NCBI GenBank assembly: GCA_026225945.1
Contig: JAMJFZ010004067.1
Span: forward strand, 1 to 64,000
DNA length: 64,000 nt
Origin: Cricetomys ansorgei
Taxonomy: Eukaryota > Chordata > Mammalia > Rodentia > Nesomyidae
Direction: 5' to 3'
In this document: positions 45,192-56,160 of the stretch, piece by piece
Position numbering within the stretch: position 1 is the stretch's first letter
Layout of the letters: each line of letters begins with the position of its first letter
Position numbers and translations under genes: made by a program
The notes under the pieces: generated by a model
What the model was told of the DNA's origin: nothing
Databases searched by the model: none
The model's input: only the letters and a program-made list of their open reading frames with translations

Positions 45192-45530
45192 TGTTAGTCA
45201 GTCTTACTCTTACTGAAACCAAATGTCTGACAAGGAACAGCTTAAGATGAGGAGTTATTTTAACTTATGGTTTAGGAGGAACAAAGTACATTATGACGGA
45301 AACACATTGCAGTGGAGCAGCACGAGAGCACATCACATATGTAGTCAGGAAGCAGGGACAGATGAATGCTCATATGCTATTGACTTTCCTCATTTCCCCT
45401 TTCTATTTAGTCTGGAACCTCAATCTATGTGATGGTGACAACCACACAGGTCTTTCCCTGTCAGTTAATACCCTGGAAACCCTTGCACAGAACATCCAAA
45501 GCTGTGTGTCTCAGAGAACTATGTTACTTT
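45192..45530 (-). mobile_element. Rodent MaLR-like LTR, antisense
   Basis: The left end tgttagtcagtcttactctt, then aatgtctgacaaggaacag, cttaagatgaggagttattt, caggaagcagggacagatga, cccctttctatttagtctgg, aacctcaatctatgtgatgg, ttccctgtcagttaatacc and ctggaaacccttgcacaga is the reverse of a common rodent LTR with the same order of blocks. The 5' terminus of the LTR is lost. Confidence 0.6.
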
Positions 45531-45534
45531 AGAG

Positions 45535-46343
45535 TCTATGAATGTACTTCGTTTATAGCTTGACTCTCTAAGAAATGAAATGTAGCTTCTTAAAAATTTG
45601 TTAAGGATCACAAATGTGGATTTGCAAAACATTAAAAAATTAAATAAATTTAACAAAATGTCTTTTAAAATAGAATTAGCTCAGAAATATTGTGCCATGT
45701 CAAAAGAAATTACTCTGATGAATGCCTAACAGCTTAACAAAAGCCACAACACATTCATCTTTGTTATCCAGCATGGAAAATTTAAGTCCCAGGTAACTCA
45801 AGGTAATTCAAGAGCCTTCATTTTAATTTTCCTTTCAATGTTATTTTCTACTTGTACTTGCATATATTAAAAATAATCAATTAGTCATAGTCAACATTTA
45901 TGTACACAGACCATATTAGGCAGTGTGGGGAATAGCAAAAGGAACAGGAGGGAAACAGATGGCCCACATAATATACATAATAAAATACCATGCTCTGCTC
46001 TGCCTTATTGAGTCCTATGTATTCAGTTGGTAGCACTGGGTGTTCTTCTGCATGGGTGTGGCTCTTTGGCTTGACGTTTCTTAAGAGTAGATTATTGGTG
46101 CAAAGTTGGCAGTTTTCTTTTTCCGGGACTCTAAGCCATGGGAAGTGTGCCTCACTGGTGCCTTAGGCAGCTCTTTTAGCTAATTCCTTTATATCACCTT
46201 TGTCTTTTCTCACCCAATCCATACACTCACAGATTTCATACTGAATGAGCTCCAGTTCTGTGTCAATTGCTATGTTAGACCCAAGATGTGAAGTAGAGAC
46301 CAAGGCAGATAAAATTCCCATCTCTGAGGGGCTGCACTGAAGA
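45535..46343. other. Gene-free stretch
   Basis: AT-rich DNA with no recognised element. The minus-strand frames that begin here run into the adjacent minisatellite and are artefacts of it. Confidence 0.45.
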
Positions 46344-46725
46344 TGCAGCACAGGAGTGGGGATGTGGAGCAGTACTGGGGCTGTAACATGGGGGTGAGGA
46401 TGGGAGGCTGGACTAAAGGTGTAGCATGGGGGTGAGAATGGTGAGCTGTACTCAGTGTATAGCATCAGGGTTAGGTGTATAGCATCAGGGTTAGGTTGGG
46501 GAGCAGCAGCGATGTTATGCCATGGGAGTTAGGATGGGAAGATATACTGATGGTATAGCATCGGTTTGGAGATGAGGAGCTGTGCTGGAGGCATAGCATA
46601 GGGGTGAAGATGAGGAGCTCTCCTGAAGTTTTGATACATGGGGTGAAGATAGACAGCTGTACTTTGGGTGTAGCATGGGGTAAGGCTGGGGAGTTGTACT
46701 GAGGGTGTAACATGGGGTGAAGATG
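46344..46725. repeat. 38-bp minisatellite, about ten degenerate units
   Basis: Units follow the pattern (g/a)tagcatgggggtgagg then atggggagctgtactgaggg, with lengths 37-39. Starts are at 46344, 46382, 46421, a truncated 20-base unit at 46459, 46479, and so on to about 46725. A partial unit precedes the array. Units differ at many positions, so the array is old. It produces overlapping proline/histidine/serine-rich frames on the minus strand, which are not genes. Confidence 0.9.
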
Positions 46726-48006
46726 CAACAAATAACCAACTAAACAATGGATAATAAATATTATCTGTTGAAAGTGCTCTGAAAACATACATAGCAGGCA
46801 TGGGGGTAACTTATGAAGCCTATGCCTATGTAATATAACACGACAAGAACATTTAAGCAGAAACTTGGCTGTTTTAAGAAAAGCATTAGAAGATCTAGAT
46901 GAAAGGATGTCTGATCTAGAGAAAGCAAAAAGAGGAAGAAGTAACAGTAAATAACGCTGTGAACTCCATGAAGATGAAAGGTGGTCAGCTGAGCCAAGTG
47001 AAGGACCAGCTGCTTACCATAGCCTATGGAAAGCAGCTGCTTAGTTTAGACCAGGAATGTTTCCCGAAGTCCCCTCAATTAGTCTCCAGCATGGGAAGAT
47101 GGGAGAAAATTCACTGTAGGAGGCAAGCCCTAATGGGAGGTCTCCTGGTCACTGCAGAAGAAACATGAGAACCCAGGCCCCTTCTTTTCCTGTGTTTTTT
47201 TTTTCTCTACTAGACTGATGTGAACACTTTTGCCATCTTCCACATGCATATTATGCTATCTCTCCATAGGCTCAAGCAGGGCCAGTGCATCTTGGACTGA
47301 AATCTCCAAAACCATAAGCCACTTGAGCTTTTCATGAGGAGGTAAACATATGTTTATTTGCCTCAGATAGGGCATGAATGACAAATAAAAGTAATGGTTC
47401 CATTCATATAGCTTAGTGAAACAACAAGGGTAACTAGGGTCACTTACATGGTTGAGTAGTTATCTACCAGAGCATGGACAATTTAAAAATGGCTACACTG
47501 CTGAAGAAAATCTCAATGTCTTTCTCTTTTTCTCTCTTGTTCTCATTCTCCTCTCCCATCACCCTCTCACTAAAATAAAAACAACCTTGCCTCTAAACCC
47601 CTAGGGAAGTGCAGGTCCTCATGGACCCTTGAAGTGGGCAGCAGCTGTGTCACGTCCAGAGAAGAACATTCCATATTATAATGAAAAAAATAAAATCTTC
47701 TTTCATCATTTGATTGTGTCATGCATTTATTATAGTAATGGAAAGCTTGTAAAGGCAATAGCTTCAATTTCATACTCAGATAAGGAGAATCCTATAAAGC
47801 ATGGAGAGAAAATGTGACATAAACTGACTTGTATTTTAAGGATATATTTCTGGCTTCTCTGCAACAAACAAAGAAGAGTGATCCAAACAAAAGCTGAGAC
47901 GCTTTTGAAGATATCACGATAGAGCATGCAAGAGGACATAGGTCCTTGGATTAAGGCAGTAACTATGCAGTATCAACTAGTATTCAAACATTTTATTATA
48001 AATTAT
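46726..48006. other. Gene-free stretch, partly repeat-like
   Basis: A frame at 46959-47168 and the charged codon run just upstream have no recognisable domain. The interval 47415-47700 (ggttgagtagttatctacca, gagcatggacaatttaaaa, actaaaataaaaacaacc) resembles a dispersed rodent element I cannot name. There is nothing else to report. Confidence 0.35.
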
Positions 48007-49581
48007 AAGTGGAGCCAGAAGAGGAACACTTCTTCATTTCTGGTAAGAATGCAAACTTGTACAGCCACTATGGAAATCAATATGGCAATTCCTTAGGAAA
48101 TTGAAATCAACCTACCTCAAGAACCAGCTATATCACTCCTAGGTATACCCAAAAGATGTACCATCCTACCAGAACGACATTTGCTCAACTATGTTCATAG
48201 CTGCTTTATTCATAATAGCCAGAAGTGGGAAACCACTAGATGTCCCTCATCTGAGGAATGGATAAAGTAATTATGGTACACTTACATAATGGAGTATTAA
48301 TCAGTTATTTAGAAATGACTATAGGAATGTTGCAAGCAAATGGATGGAACTAGAAAAAAAATCATCCTGAGTGAGGTAACCCAGTCAAAGAAAGAAAAAC
48401 ATGACATGTGCTCATTTATACATGGATACTGATAAGCAAAGGAGAAAGGTACTAGTATCCACAGACACAGAAAAACTATGCAACAAGAAGGTCCCCAGGT
48501 GGAACACAGGGATCTCCCTGGTAGGGTGGAAACTGAACAGAGGGTGTAGGTGGAGTTGGGGAGGATGGGAATGGGAGCATAGGGCACCAGGAGGAGGAGA
48601 GGAACAGAGGGTGAAAATATATGGAGAGATGACAAGAGCTGGGAGATAATTAGAGGGCAATTGGAAGGCCTAATGTAGTGGTAGCTCCCAGGAATCTATG
48701 AGGGAGACTTTAGCAAGGATACCCAGTAATCAGGAATAGGAAGCTTGATCAGACCATCTCCAGTGGCCAGGCATGGTTCCAAGTGGTGAGACTTGGACAC
48801 CTTCCCAGCCTCAAAACCTCTGACTTAGGGCCTATTCACCCTACAAGATCCTACTGACAAAGGAAAGGCAGAACTCCATGCCAAAGGAGGGCCCTCTACC
48901 TGAAACTGCAGGATAGGACAGCAACTAGACACTGGATAACCCAGAGACAGTTTCTAATGATGTCACATCTGCACATAGATCAGTACCTAAACCAGTTCTC
49001 ACCAGAGAGACCCCTCTCAGCAGCAGAGATGAGCATCTTAGAGAATCCCAGGGCCAAACATCATGCAGAGATAGAGAACCCTACAGAAAAGGGAAAGGAG
49101 GAATGGGAGAAACCACCAGGAGAACAAGCCCCACAATATCAACTGACCAGCACTACTAGGGACCTAGAGACTGAAACCATAGACATGGAATGTGTAGGAT
49201 CCCCTAAATACATCACATGACTATTTAGATTGGTGTCCTTGAAAAACTCCTACAGGCTGGACTTGGGTTGTCTCTGACTGTTTTACTTATTTTTGGAACT
49301 CTTTCTCCTATCTGGATGCCTGGCCCACCCTTGATGTAGGGCTTAGTGCCTGGCCTCTATCCATCCTGCTATTCCATGCCCGGATTGTGCTGTAACCTTG
49401 AGGAGATGGTTCTTTTCTGGGGAGAAGAGGGGGGACATTAGAGGGTGGTGATAGAGGTGGATCTGGGGGAGATGGGAAGGGATGGGGTATGGTGGAAGGG
49501 GAGGAGGGGAACTGGGATGTATTCTATAAGTTGTATGAGAGAAGAAAAATTAAAAAAAAACAAAACAAAGTGGAGCCAGAA
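48007..49581 (+). mobile_element. 5'-truncated LINE-1 with perfect 14-bp target-site duplication
   Basis: The direct repeat AAGTGGAGCCAGAA at 48007-48020 and 49568-49581 brackets the insertion. The body begins inside ORF2 (gaggaacacttcttcatttc, tacagccactatggaaatca, ctcctaggtatacccaaaa, tgttcatagctgctttattc, ctgagtgaggtaacccagt). It passes into a 3' UTR of about 1.1 kb with a G-rich polypurine part at 49415-49520, and ends in an A-rich tail (49550-49567). It is the least diverged LINE-1 in the window. An 87-codon frame at 48957-49220 lies in the 3' UTR and is not expected to be functional. Confidence 0.9.
49465..49487 (+). other. Canonical G-quadruplex motif in the LINE-1 3' UTR
   Basis: Four G runs (GGGGG, GGG, GGG, GGGG) are separated by loops of 4, 2 and 2 bases. 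G-rich polypurine tracts in LINE-1 3' UTRs are a known conserved feature. Confidence 0.8.
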
Positions 49582-49999
49582 ATAGGGCTCTCTAATGTTC
49601 TAATATGAGACACAAGGATAAAAAAATATCAGGGTGATTTCTAAATGCTGGCTTTGCAAGCAGTAAGTAGTGATGTGAATGACTAGAAGAGAAGTTAGAC
49701 CAGGACTCTCAGGAGCAGATGCTCTATAAACACTAATTTGGTAATTTAAACACAGAAACGACTACAAATTAATGCATTGGAAGCTGCTTGTATATGTGAT
49801 AGCAAGCACACAATGGCAAATTCAAAATCTGTGGCAATTTAGACAATGACAATAGTAATAAGAGCAAGTGTTAGCAGAAAATGACATCTGAAGACAAATT
49901 GTCTTTTAAAAACATAACTGGAAATTATTTCAGACAATAAGAGAGCATCGGCTTCAAATTTCACAAAATCTGAGAGCTCCTATATTGATTCAAATTGTT

Positions 50000-50125
50000 T
50001 ATGGTTTTGCTTTCAATTTTGGGATTTTGTTTGTTTTTAAGCTCTGGCTACTCTCAAACTTGAGGTCTACCCACCTCCTTAGCAACACAGATCACAGGTG
50101 TTCCAAAGTAGCAATGGTTTTAATC
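50000..50125 (-). mobile_element. Decayed or internally deleted B1/proto-B1, antisense
   Basis: The block agctctggctactctcaaac, then ttgaggtctacccacctcct and cacagatcacaggtgttc resembles a reversed 7SL-derived monomer with an internal deletion. Divergence is high. Confidence 0.4.
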
Positions 50126-50129
50126 CATT

Positions 50130-50597
50130 CACCTCTCACTTCTTTAGCAGAGGACATTACTGTTTAGCATTAGAATCTCTTAGCTCTGTGCACTCTCGAT
50201 TTCAGTGAAGTTGGGCTGACAAGTTAAATCATCTTTATTAATTGTCACGATGTTAATCAGCCGAGAACTTCAACTTGACCTCTATGTAGCACCCAGACAA
50301 GATGAAGATCAGTTGCTATGATATCTTAATAACGTAAATATCCATTCCATCATGGCATGCTTTTGAAATTCATCTCAGAGTTTAATAGTGATACCAGCCC
50401 CTTAATCAGCAAGGGTTGATTAATATGTCCTTCCTTATATCCACATGGCTCACTTGCAGTAGGATAAATTTGTTTCATTTTTTTAAGCTTCTGTTTAATT
50501 TGTTTTTTCTGTTATTTCAACACAAAGTATTAAACCACATAAATGTGCACTAATCCATTTGATAATTTAAACACTTAAATCTAAAAGTATAGGTATC
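50130..50597. other. Gene-free stretch with paired TTAATCAGC words
   Basis: No repeat is recognised. TTAATCAGC occurs at about 50251 and 50402. The second copy pairs with TGATTAA at 50417-50423 as an inverted repeat reminiscent of homeodomain or HNF1-type sites. Such AT-rich words are common by chance in this composition. Confidence 0.4.
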
Positions 50598-50977
50598 TGT
50601 GGTAGTTTGAATAAGAATAACCCCCACATGTTCATATGTGTGAATGCTTAGTCACCAGAGAATGGAACTCTTTGAAAGGATTAGAAGGATTAGGAGCTAT
50701 GATTTTGTTGGAGGAAGTGTATCATTAGGGGTGGGCTTTGAGGTTTCAAAAGCCCATGCCAGGCCTTCCCCCTCTCTCTTTCTCTCCTTATTTCTCTTCT
50801 TATATATCAGGATGTATCTCTCAGCTACTGCTTACCACCCCTGCCTGCATGCTGTCATGATCATCACCGTGATAATAATAAACTAATTGCAAGCAATCCC
50901 CCAATTGAATGCTTTCTTTTGTAAGAGTTGCTTTGGTCACAGTGTCTCTTCATGGCAATAAACCAGTGATTAAGGCA
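50598..50977 (+). mobile_element. Rodent MaLR-type solo LTR, complete
   Basis: The LTR starts tgtggtagtttgaataagaa, continues tggaactctttgaaaggatt, gttggaggaagtgtatcatt, ggggtgggctttgaggtttc and aaaagcccatgccaggc, then caccgtgataataataaact and ccaattgaatgctttctttt, and ends agtgattaaggca. Flanks GTATC (50593-50597) and TTATC (50978-50982) form a 4-of-5 target-site duplication. No internal region is present, so it is a solo LTR. Confidence 0.7.
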
Positions 50978-50982
50978 TTATC

Positions 50983-52156
50983 TAATAAAGCATTTTGTTT
51001 TGTGGTGGCTTCAGAAAGAGCCAAAGATTAAACACCAGGACAATAAGCATCATTCCACTGGCAAAGAGCTCTTGAATGTAGTAACTTGAGGCCCCCCCCT
51101 TTTTTTTCTGTGTATCAAGATTGGAAAAATTCACTATTGAATTTTCACTCTTCTGTGTCGTTTTACTCACCAGTCCCCATATCAAAGGCAGTTATGTAGA
51201 GAATGCCTATAAATCATGTTATAACATGAGGGTCAAGGAAGCCACTTTTTCTCCATGGACTAAAAAGCAAATGAATGATTGCTTCCTGAAAACACTTTTG
51301 TGGCAAGAAACTGCAACCCCTTCAAAGATAGGGAAGTCATATATACTTCTGAAACATTTAACAATGTCTGCTATGTCTGTTCCCACAATTTCCCTATCCA
51401 ACACTGCCCCACTCTGTTCCACACTGAACTACACTGTACCATTTGTTTGATTTCATTTTATTTCACATAGAGTATTCGCTTCCTCTTAGAAACTGGACAT
51501 CTAGTAAATATCATTTGCAATTTACATAGTTATTTTTATAGGTTGTAGATATATTCTGGTTGCATAGGTTACAATCCCTTTCATATCTGCAGTTCTATGC
51601 TGCTGGAGTTGTCTCACCCTCTGTGGACTGTTCCATTTTATGGAGGTCTTATCAAAATGTCTTTGACTCAGGTGCTTATTGAAATGTCTCCTTAGCTCTG
51701 CTGAAAACTTAGCATGTTTACCCAAAGCTGCCATGAAATCTATGTACTCTGAAAAGCCAGTTTCTGAATGTCAAATTAGGCACTGCACTCCAGAATGAGG
51801 ATGGGCATACATGGAGGAGAGAGTATTTTTGTTGTTGTCGTTTGTTGGAGTTGGAGCACAAGTTGGGGTTTTTGTTTTGTTGCCCCACAAACTCAAGAAA
51901 ACAGACTTTCCAACTATTTTGATCTATCATGTGGTCCCATTCAGTATCTATTATAGATTTTTCCAAGCTAAAACATGTTTCTGCTTTCTGTGCCTCCCAA
52001 AGCTCCCATGGACATAGGTCAAGTTCTTATCATATCTTCCTTCCTAATTTCAACTTTGACCCTGAGGGGTACTGGGAGCTGCAGTGGGTGTAGATCACTG
52101 AGCCACTGCTAGGGCCTGTATTGGAGTCTCTTTCGTGAATTCATCTCTTGGGACCG
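50983..52156. other. Gene-free stretch, no recognised element
   Basis: Overlapping frames at 51121-51470 and 51219-51422 lie on opposite strands and have no recognisable domain. There is a homopolymer junction (C run then T run) at about 51092-51108. I cannot assign a repeat. Confidence 0.4.
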
Positions 52157-52515
52157 TGTATTAGTTACTCTTCTCATTACTGTCACAAAACACCTGACAG
52201 AAACAACTTAAAGGAAGAAAGGTTTTATTCTGTCTCACAGCTTGAGGTTATAGTTCATAGTGTCAGGGAAAGTATCACATCTCCAGCATGAAGCCACTGG
52301 TCACACTGTATCCATACTCAGGAAGCAAAGGGATTTCTCAGCTGGATTTCTTCATTTTTTTCCTTCTAGGACTGTGAACATGAAATAGGACTACCCAAAT
52401 TCAGAGTGAGTCTTCTTACATCATTTAACCCAATCAAGAAACTACCTCACTGATATGTACAGATGTTTCCAAGACGATTCTAAATCCTGTCAAGCTGACA
52501 AGATGGATCATGATT
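52157..52515 (-). mobile_element. Rodent MaLR-like LTR, antisense
   Basis: The left end tgtattagttactcttctca, then tcacaaaacacctgacagaa, acaacttaaaggaagaaagg, ttttattctgtctcacagct, caggaagcaaagggatttct and ctaaatcctgtcaagctgac is a reversed LTR of the same class as 45192-45530. The right end is approximate. Confidence 0.6.
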
Positions 52516-53440
52516 GATGGTTTTCTAAAGGTCATTTGACTTAGTTGTGTGAAGAAAGGCATCCATAATAGGAATGACCAAACTTATGTATAACATCAAC
52601 TGCAAATTTTTACCGCCTTACCTAGTCAACCCTTTATGTTCAAATTGAAATAACAAATCAAAGACGTGAGATCTTAACACTGATCTGTTGGGTTAACAGT
52701 GGCAACTCTATGCCACTTGGTATACATTCTATAATCAAGCTTTATGCTTATAGATTTTATCAAATTTTTATTTGTTTTATATTATTCATCCATGGATCAT
52801 AAAGAGGTTGTCTTTATACAAACTAGGTCTTGCATTTATTAGCCTAGGATTTTGCACTAAATGTAAGAATGATTTGATACATTTTAAATCCCATGCTAAG
52901 TCTGGAATGGCTGTAATTGTTTGAATCTTACATTCAGATAATTGATAATAATAACTAAAACATGGTTACCCTTCTCATCTTGGCCCAGCTCAAGACCAGG
53001 AATATTTTAAGCACTAGAAAGATGTTGTAGGCTGACTTAAATTGGTCATAGCTTACGAATTTTGATTCATCCATTCTTAGAATGCTAAATTTAAGTGTAG
53101 ACTAATTTATTCTATTCTGTAAGTTTCATTTTCTTTGGCTACATATTAATTTTACAGAATTTTCAGACAATTTTATGTTGACCTTTATTAAAACTGTGCT
53201 ATAACATTTTTAGTTCAGATTTTCCATAAAATTTTTAATTTGAACTATATCTTTTCCTGCTTTTCATGTAACTTCTCTAAAACTTTGACAGTTACATATG
53301 TGTGCCTATTTTTGTCACATTATGTATCTGAAACATCTATTCTTGCATTTAGAAATTAATGTTCAAAAGAATATAACATTGATAGAAATATATTACTGAG
53401 AGACAAAGTTATACATGTATGCCTGTTAGTCATATATAAC
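52516..53440. other. AT-rich gene-free stretch
   Basis: T-rich DNA, possibly an ancient retroelement, without landmarks I can name. No open frame of interest. Confidence 0.4.
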
Positions 53441-53640
53441 AGGTCCATCGAGATGACTCAGCATGTAAATTCCCTGTCACACAAGCCTAGTGACCTATGT
53501 TCAATCCTCAGAGCATACATAGGTGTAGAAAAAGGGAATCAGTTGCACAAAGCTACACTGACCTCCATACATGTTCAACGGCACAGACATACACTCACAC
53601 ACCCAGCTCATGACTTCACATATTCATCATAATCATCGTT
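53441..53640 (+). mobile_element. B3 SINE, sense
   Basis: The head aggtccatcgagatgactca, then gcatgtaaattccctgtcac, acaagcctagtgacctatgt, tcaatcctcagagcatacat, tgacctccatacatgttcaa and a CA-rich spacer follow the B3 consensus. The tRNA-like A and B boxes are mutated. Confidence 0.7.
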
Positions 53641-53817
53641 ATCATCTTCATCCTAATGTAAATGATAACATTACCATCAAGATATTCAATAGATGCAGCT
53701 GTCATCAAATCAGAAATATCATGTACGTTCTTTTCATGTTTTACTGGAATAAGTAATGTGGGGCTGATTAATTCATTAGTTATTATACAAATTTCATCTG
53801 AAAGGAAATCAATATGG

Positions 53818-54125
53818 TGTCTTAGTTACTGTTCTAGTGCTATGAAGACACACCATGACCAAGACAACTCTTATAAAAGAAAGTGTTTGATTGGAGCCTT
53901 TCTTATAGTTTTGAAGACTTAGTCAGGCAGAAAGAGGATACACACAACACTGGAGCAGTAGCTGAAAGCATAGCACCTTGATTGCAGCAGCAGGCAGCCT
54001 CTAACAAGACCACACCTCCTCCAACAAGGTCACACCTCCTAATCCTTCCCAAACAGTTTACTAGCTATGGGCCAAGCAGTCAAACTTATGAGCCAATGCA
54101 GACCATTCTCATCTAAATCACCACA
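53818..54125 (-). mobile_element. Rodent MaLR-type solo LTR, complete, antisense
   Basis: The LTR begins tgtcttagttactgttctag and ends atctaaatcaccaca, with internal blocks acaccatgaccaagacaact, tagcaccttgattgcagc, agaccacacctcctccaaca and cctcctaatccttcccaaac. Flanks TATGG (53813-53817) and TATGT (54126-54130) form a 4-of-5 target-site duplication. It belongs to the same broad family as 50598-50977 but lies in the opposite orientation. Confidence 0.7.
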
Positions 54126-54130
54126 TATGT

Positions 54131-55299
54131 GAAATGTTTTCTTATAAAGATCTATATAATAATCAAAACACTGGTATAATCATACCAAAAAGAGAAAAAG
54201 TGAGAATGTCAATACAATATACATGCAGAAAATGAAAAAAACAAACAATTTTTCAGATAGGAACTACTACGTATAAAGCTAAATTGGAATAAATGCATTT
54301 AATTTTCATTCAAGTATGAATATGTTCAAAGAGATGAAGCAGTTTGAAAACGCAGTCAAAGATCCTCTGCATCAGTGTTCTGTTACTTCCCAAATCCAGG
54401 GGATTTTGCCCACGTTTTCTACACTGAAATCGTCATTTGAATTCAAATTAATTGTTAGAGCACTTAAGGAAGATGTAAAGTATAGACTAGGATCCTGTCT
54501 CCATCAGGGAACTGTTCTTACAACTACAAAGTAAACAAGAGTGAACTGTTCTCCAAGTCATGATGAGACCCTCTCCTCAAGTGTTTTGTGAAAGAATTAC
54601 GTGAAGGCGCCATTTTCCATAATTGTAGAGAGTTTAAAGAGCTGAGAACCATATTTTTAATGAGTTATGGTTAGACATTAGGATTTTTTTTATATCTGCA
54701 TGTTTCTGTACTCTGGGAGGCAGCTATGCTGATTACTGTAACATCAATGCCTCAGCCCTCTTATCTTCTCTCTATCATGATTTAAATAACATATAATAAG
54801 TCAAAATCCTAAATATAATGTTAATCAAATACAGTTGTGTGTCTAAAAATTACTGTTTTTTTATTTTTGAATGAATATATAAAATATGTACAAGGAAAAA
54901 CTCAGTAATTTTAATGCATTAAAAAGCACATTGAATCAACTTTGACATTTATTCTTAAGGAGAAATCTCATCAAAATATGAATATAGTTATCAATCATCA
55001 TCCTTGTATGTAATTTCACACTTATGCATTTTACAAATAACCATTAATGTGAAATATGGCCACTAATGCCAAAAATGACAGTCATGTTTCTTACAAATAA
55101 TGCAAACACAAATGATTCACTCTAAATCAGACAGACAGTAAACTAAATAAAACAATGAAATATGATAACAAATTAAAAAGTATATAAACATTTAAAAATG
55201 TTTACCTGCTTCAAATAAGTGGAACAGGGGTGGGAGCAGAAAAAAAAATAAGTTAACCAATTGGGAATCTATTACAAAGAGAAAGCTATTTAATAAATT
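54131..55299. other. AT-rich gene-free stretch
   Basis: A 72-codon frame at 54316-54534 has no recognisable domain. The rest is strongly AT-rich without named repeats. Confidence 0.4.
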
Positions 55300-55880
55300 G
55301 AATGACTAAGCCAAATATTGATTTATTTAAAAACTAGAAAATTTGAGGCAAAAATATTTCATGTGCAGCAAGACAAAGAAGCATAAGAAGATCCATAGAT
55401 CTACTTTAGAGGAAATTAAAATACCTACCTATCTGCAGATATTTACCAGAAGTTACTCAGATGCATATGGGCAAAAGGAATATAAAGAAAAAATGTGTAT
55501 TGTAGGAAAGTCTTACGTATATAAAGATGAATTCTTCCTTACATTAAGCTATAAGTTTGTTTCAGTTTCAGTAAGAATGTCAATATTTTTGGTGAGATAA
55601 TGAAACCTATCCTAAAGTTCTGTGGCTATGCAGGAAAAAGCATGATCAGGGAAATCTGATACTTCTGATTTTAAAGCATCATCAAAATTTATCATAATTA
55701 AGAAAATATGAAGCCATCAATATAGATAGTAACACAAATACATATAAAACTCATCCATGTTAAAGATTGTTTTCCAAGTTCACACTGGATGGAGGAATAA
55801 TAAATCAAGTTGGAAAGCAATAAAGAAAGATGACAATTAGATTTGTCCTCACCCACAACCTAAAATAAATTATAAATACA
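55300..55880 (+). mobile_element. Old LINE-1 ORF2 fragment
   Basis: The block tctgatacttctgattttaa, then agcatcatcaaaatttatca, and the following text up to acactggatggaggaat fit the ORF2 block 'atcacacttcctgatttcaaa...tactggcataaaaacagacacatag'. The reading frame is lost. Boundaries are poor. Confidence 0.4.
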
Positions 55881-55899
55881 TAAAATATTAAATGTATGC

Positions 55900-56010
55900 C
55901 CTGGAGAGGTGGCCTGGCAGTTAAGAGTGCTTGTTGATTCTGCAGAGGGGAGGCAAGTTAGGTTCGCAGCCCATTTTGGGCAGCTCACAATAAAATAAAT
56001 ATTTAAATTT
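55900..56010 (+). mobile_element. B2 SINE, internally deleted
   Basis: The head cctggagaggtggcctggca, then gttaagagtgcttgttgatt, gcagaggggaggcaagttag and gttcgcagcccattttgg, then gcagctcacaataaaataaa is a B2 with the central part deleted, so the conserved head joins the AATAAA-type tail directly. It inserted into or beside the old LINE-1. Confidence 0.7.
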
Positions 56011-56160
56011 AAAAGTAAAACCAAGTTTTATAGATGTAAATAGATGCATATTCACTTGCTAAAACATAATAAAACTATTTCTGATTGCTAATCTTAATTA
56101 CATGTACATTAACTTTATCATTGTTATAGATGTCTAGTATATATTTTAGATGTGTGTAAA

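Noticed and set aside
46163..46801. Overlapping proline/histidine/serine-rich minus frames
   Set aside because: They mostly translate a 38-bp minisatellite in several phases.
48957..49220. 87-codon frame inside the LINE-1 as a gene
   Set aside because: It sits in the LINE-1 3' UTR, which is not translated in known rodent LINE-1.
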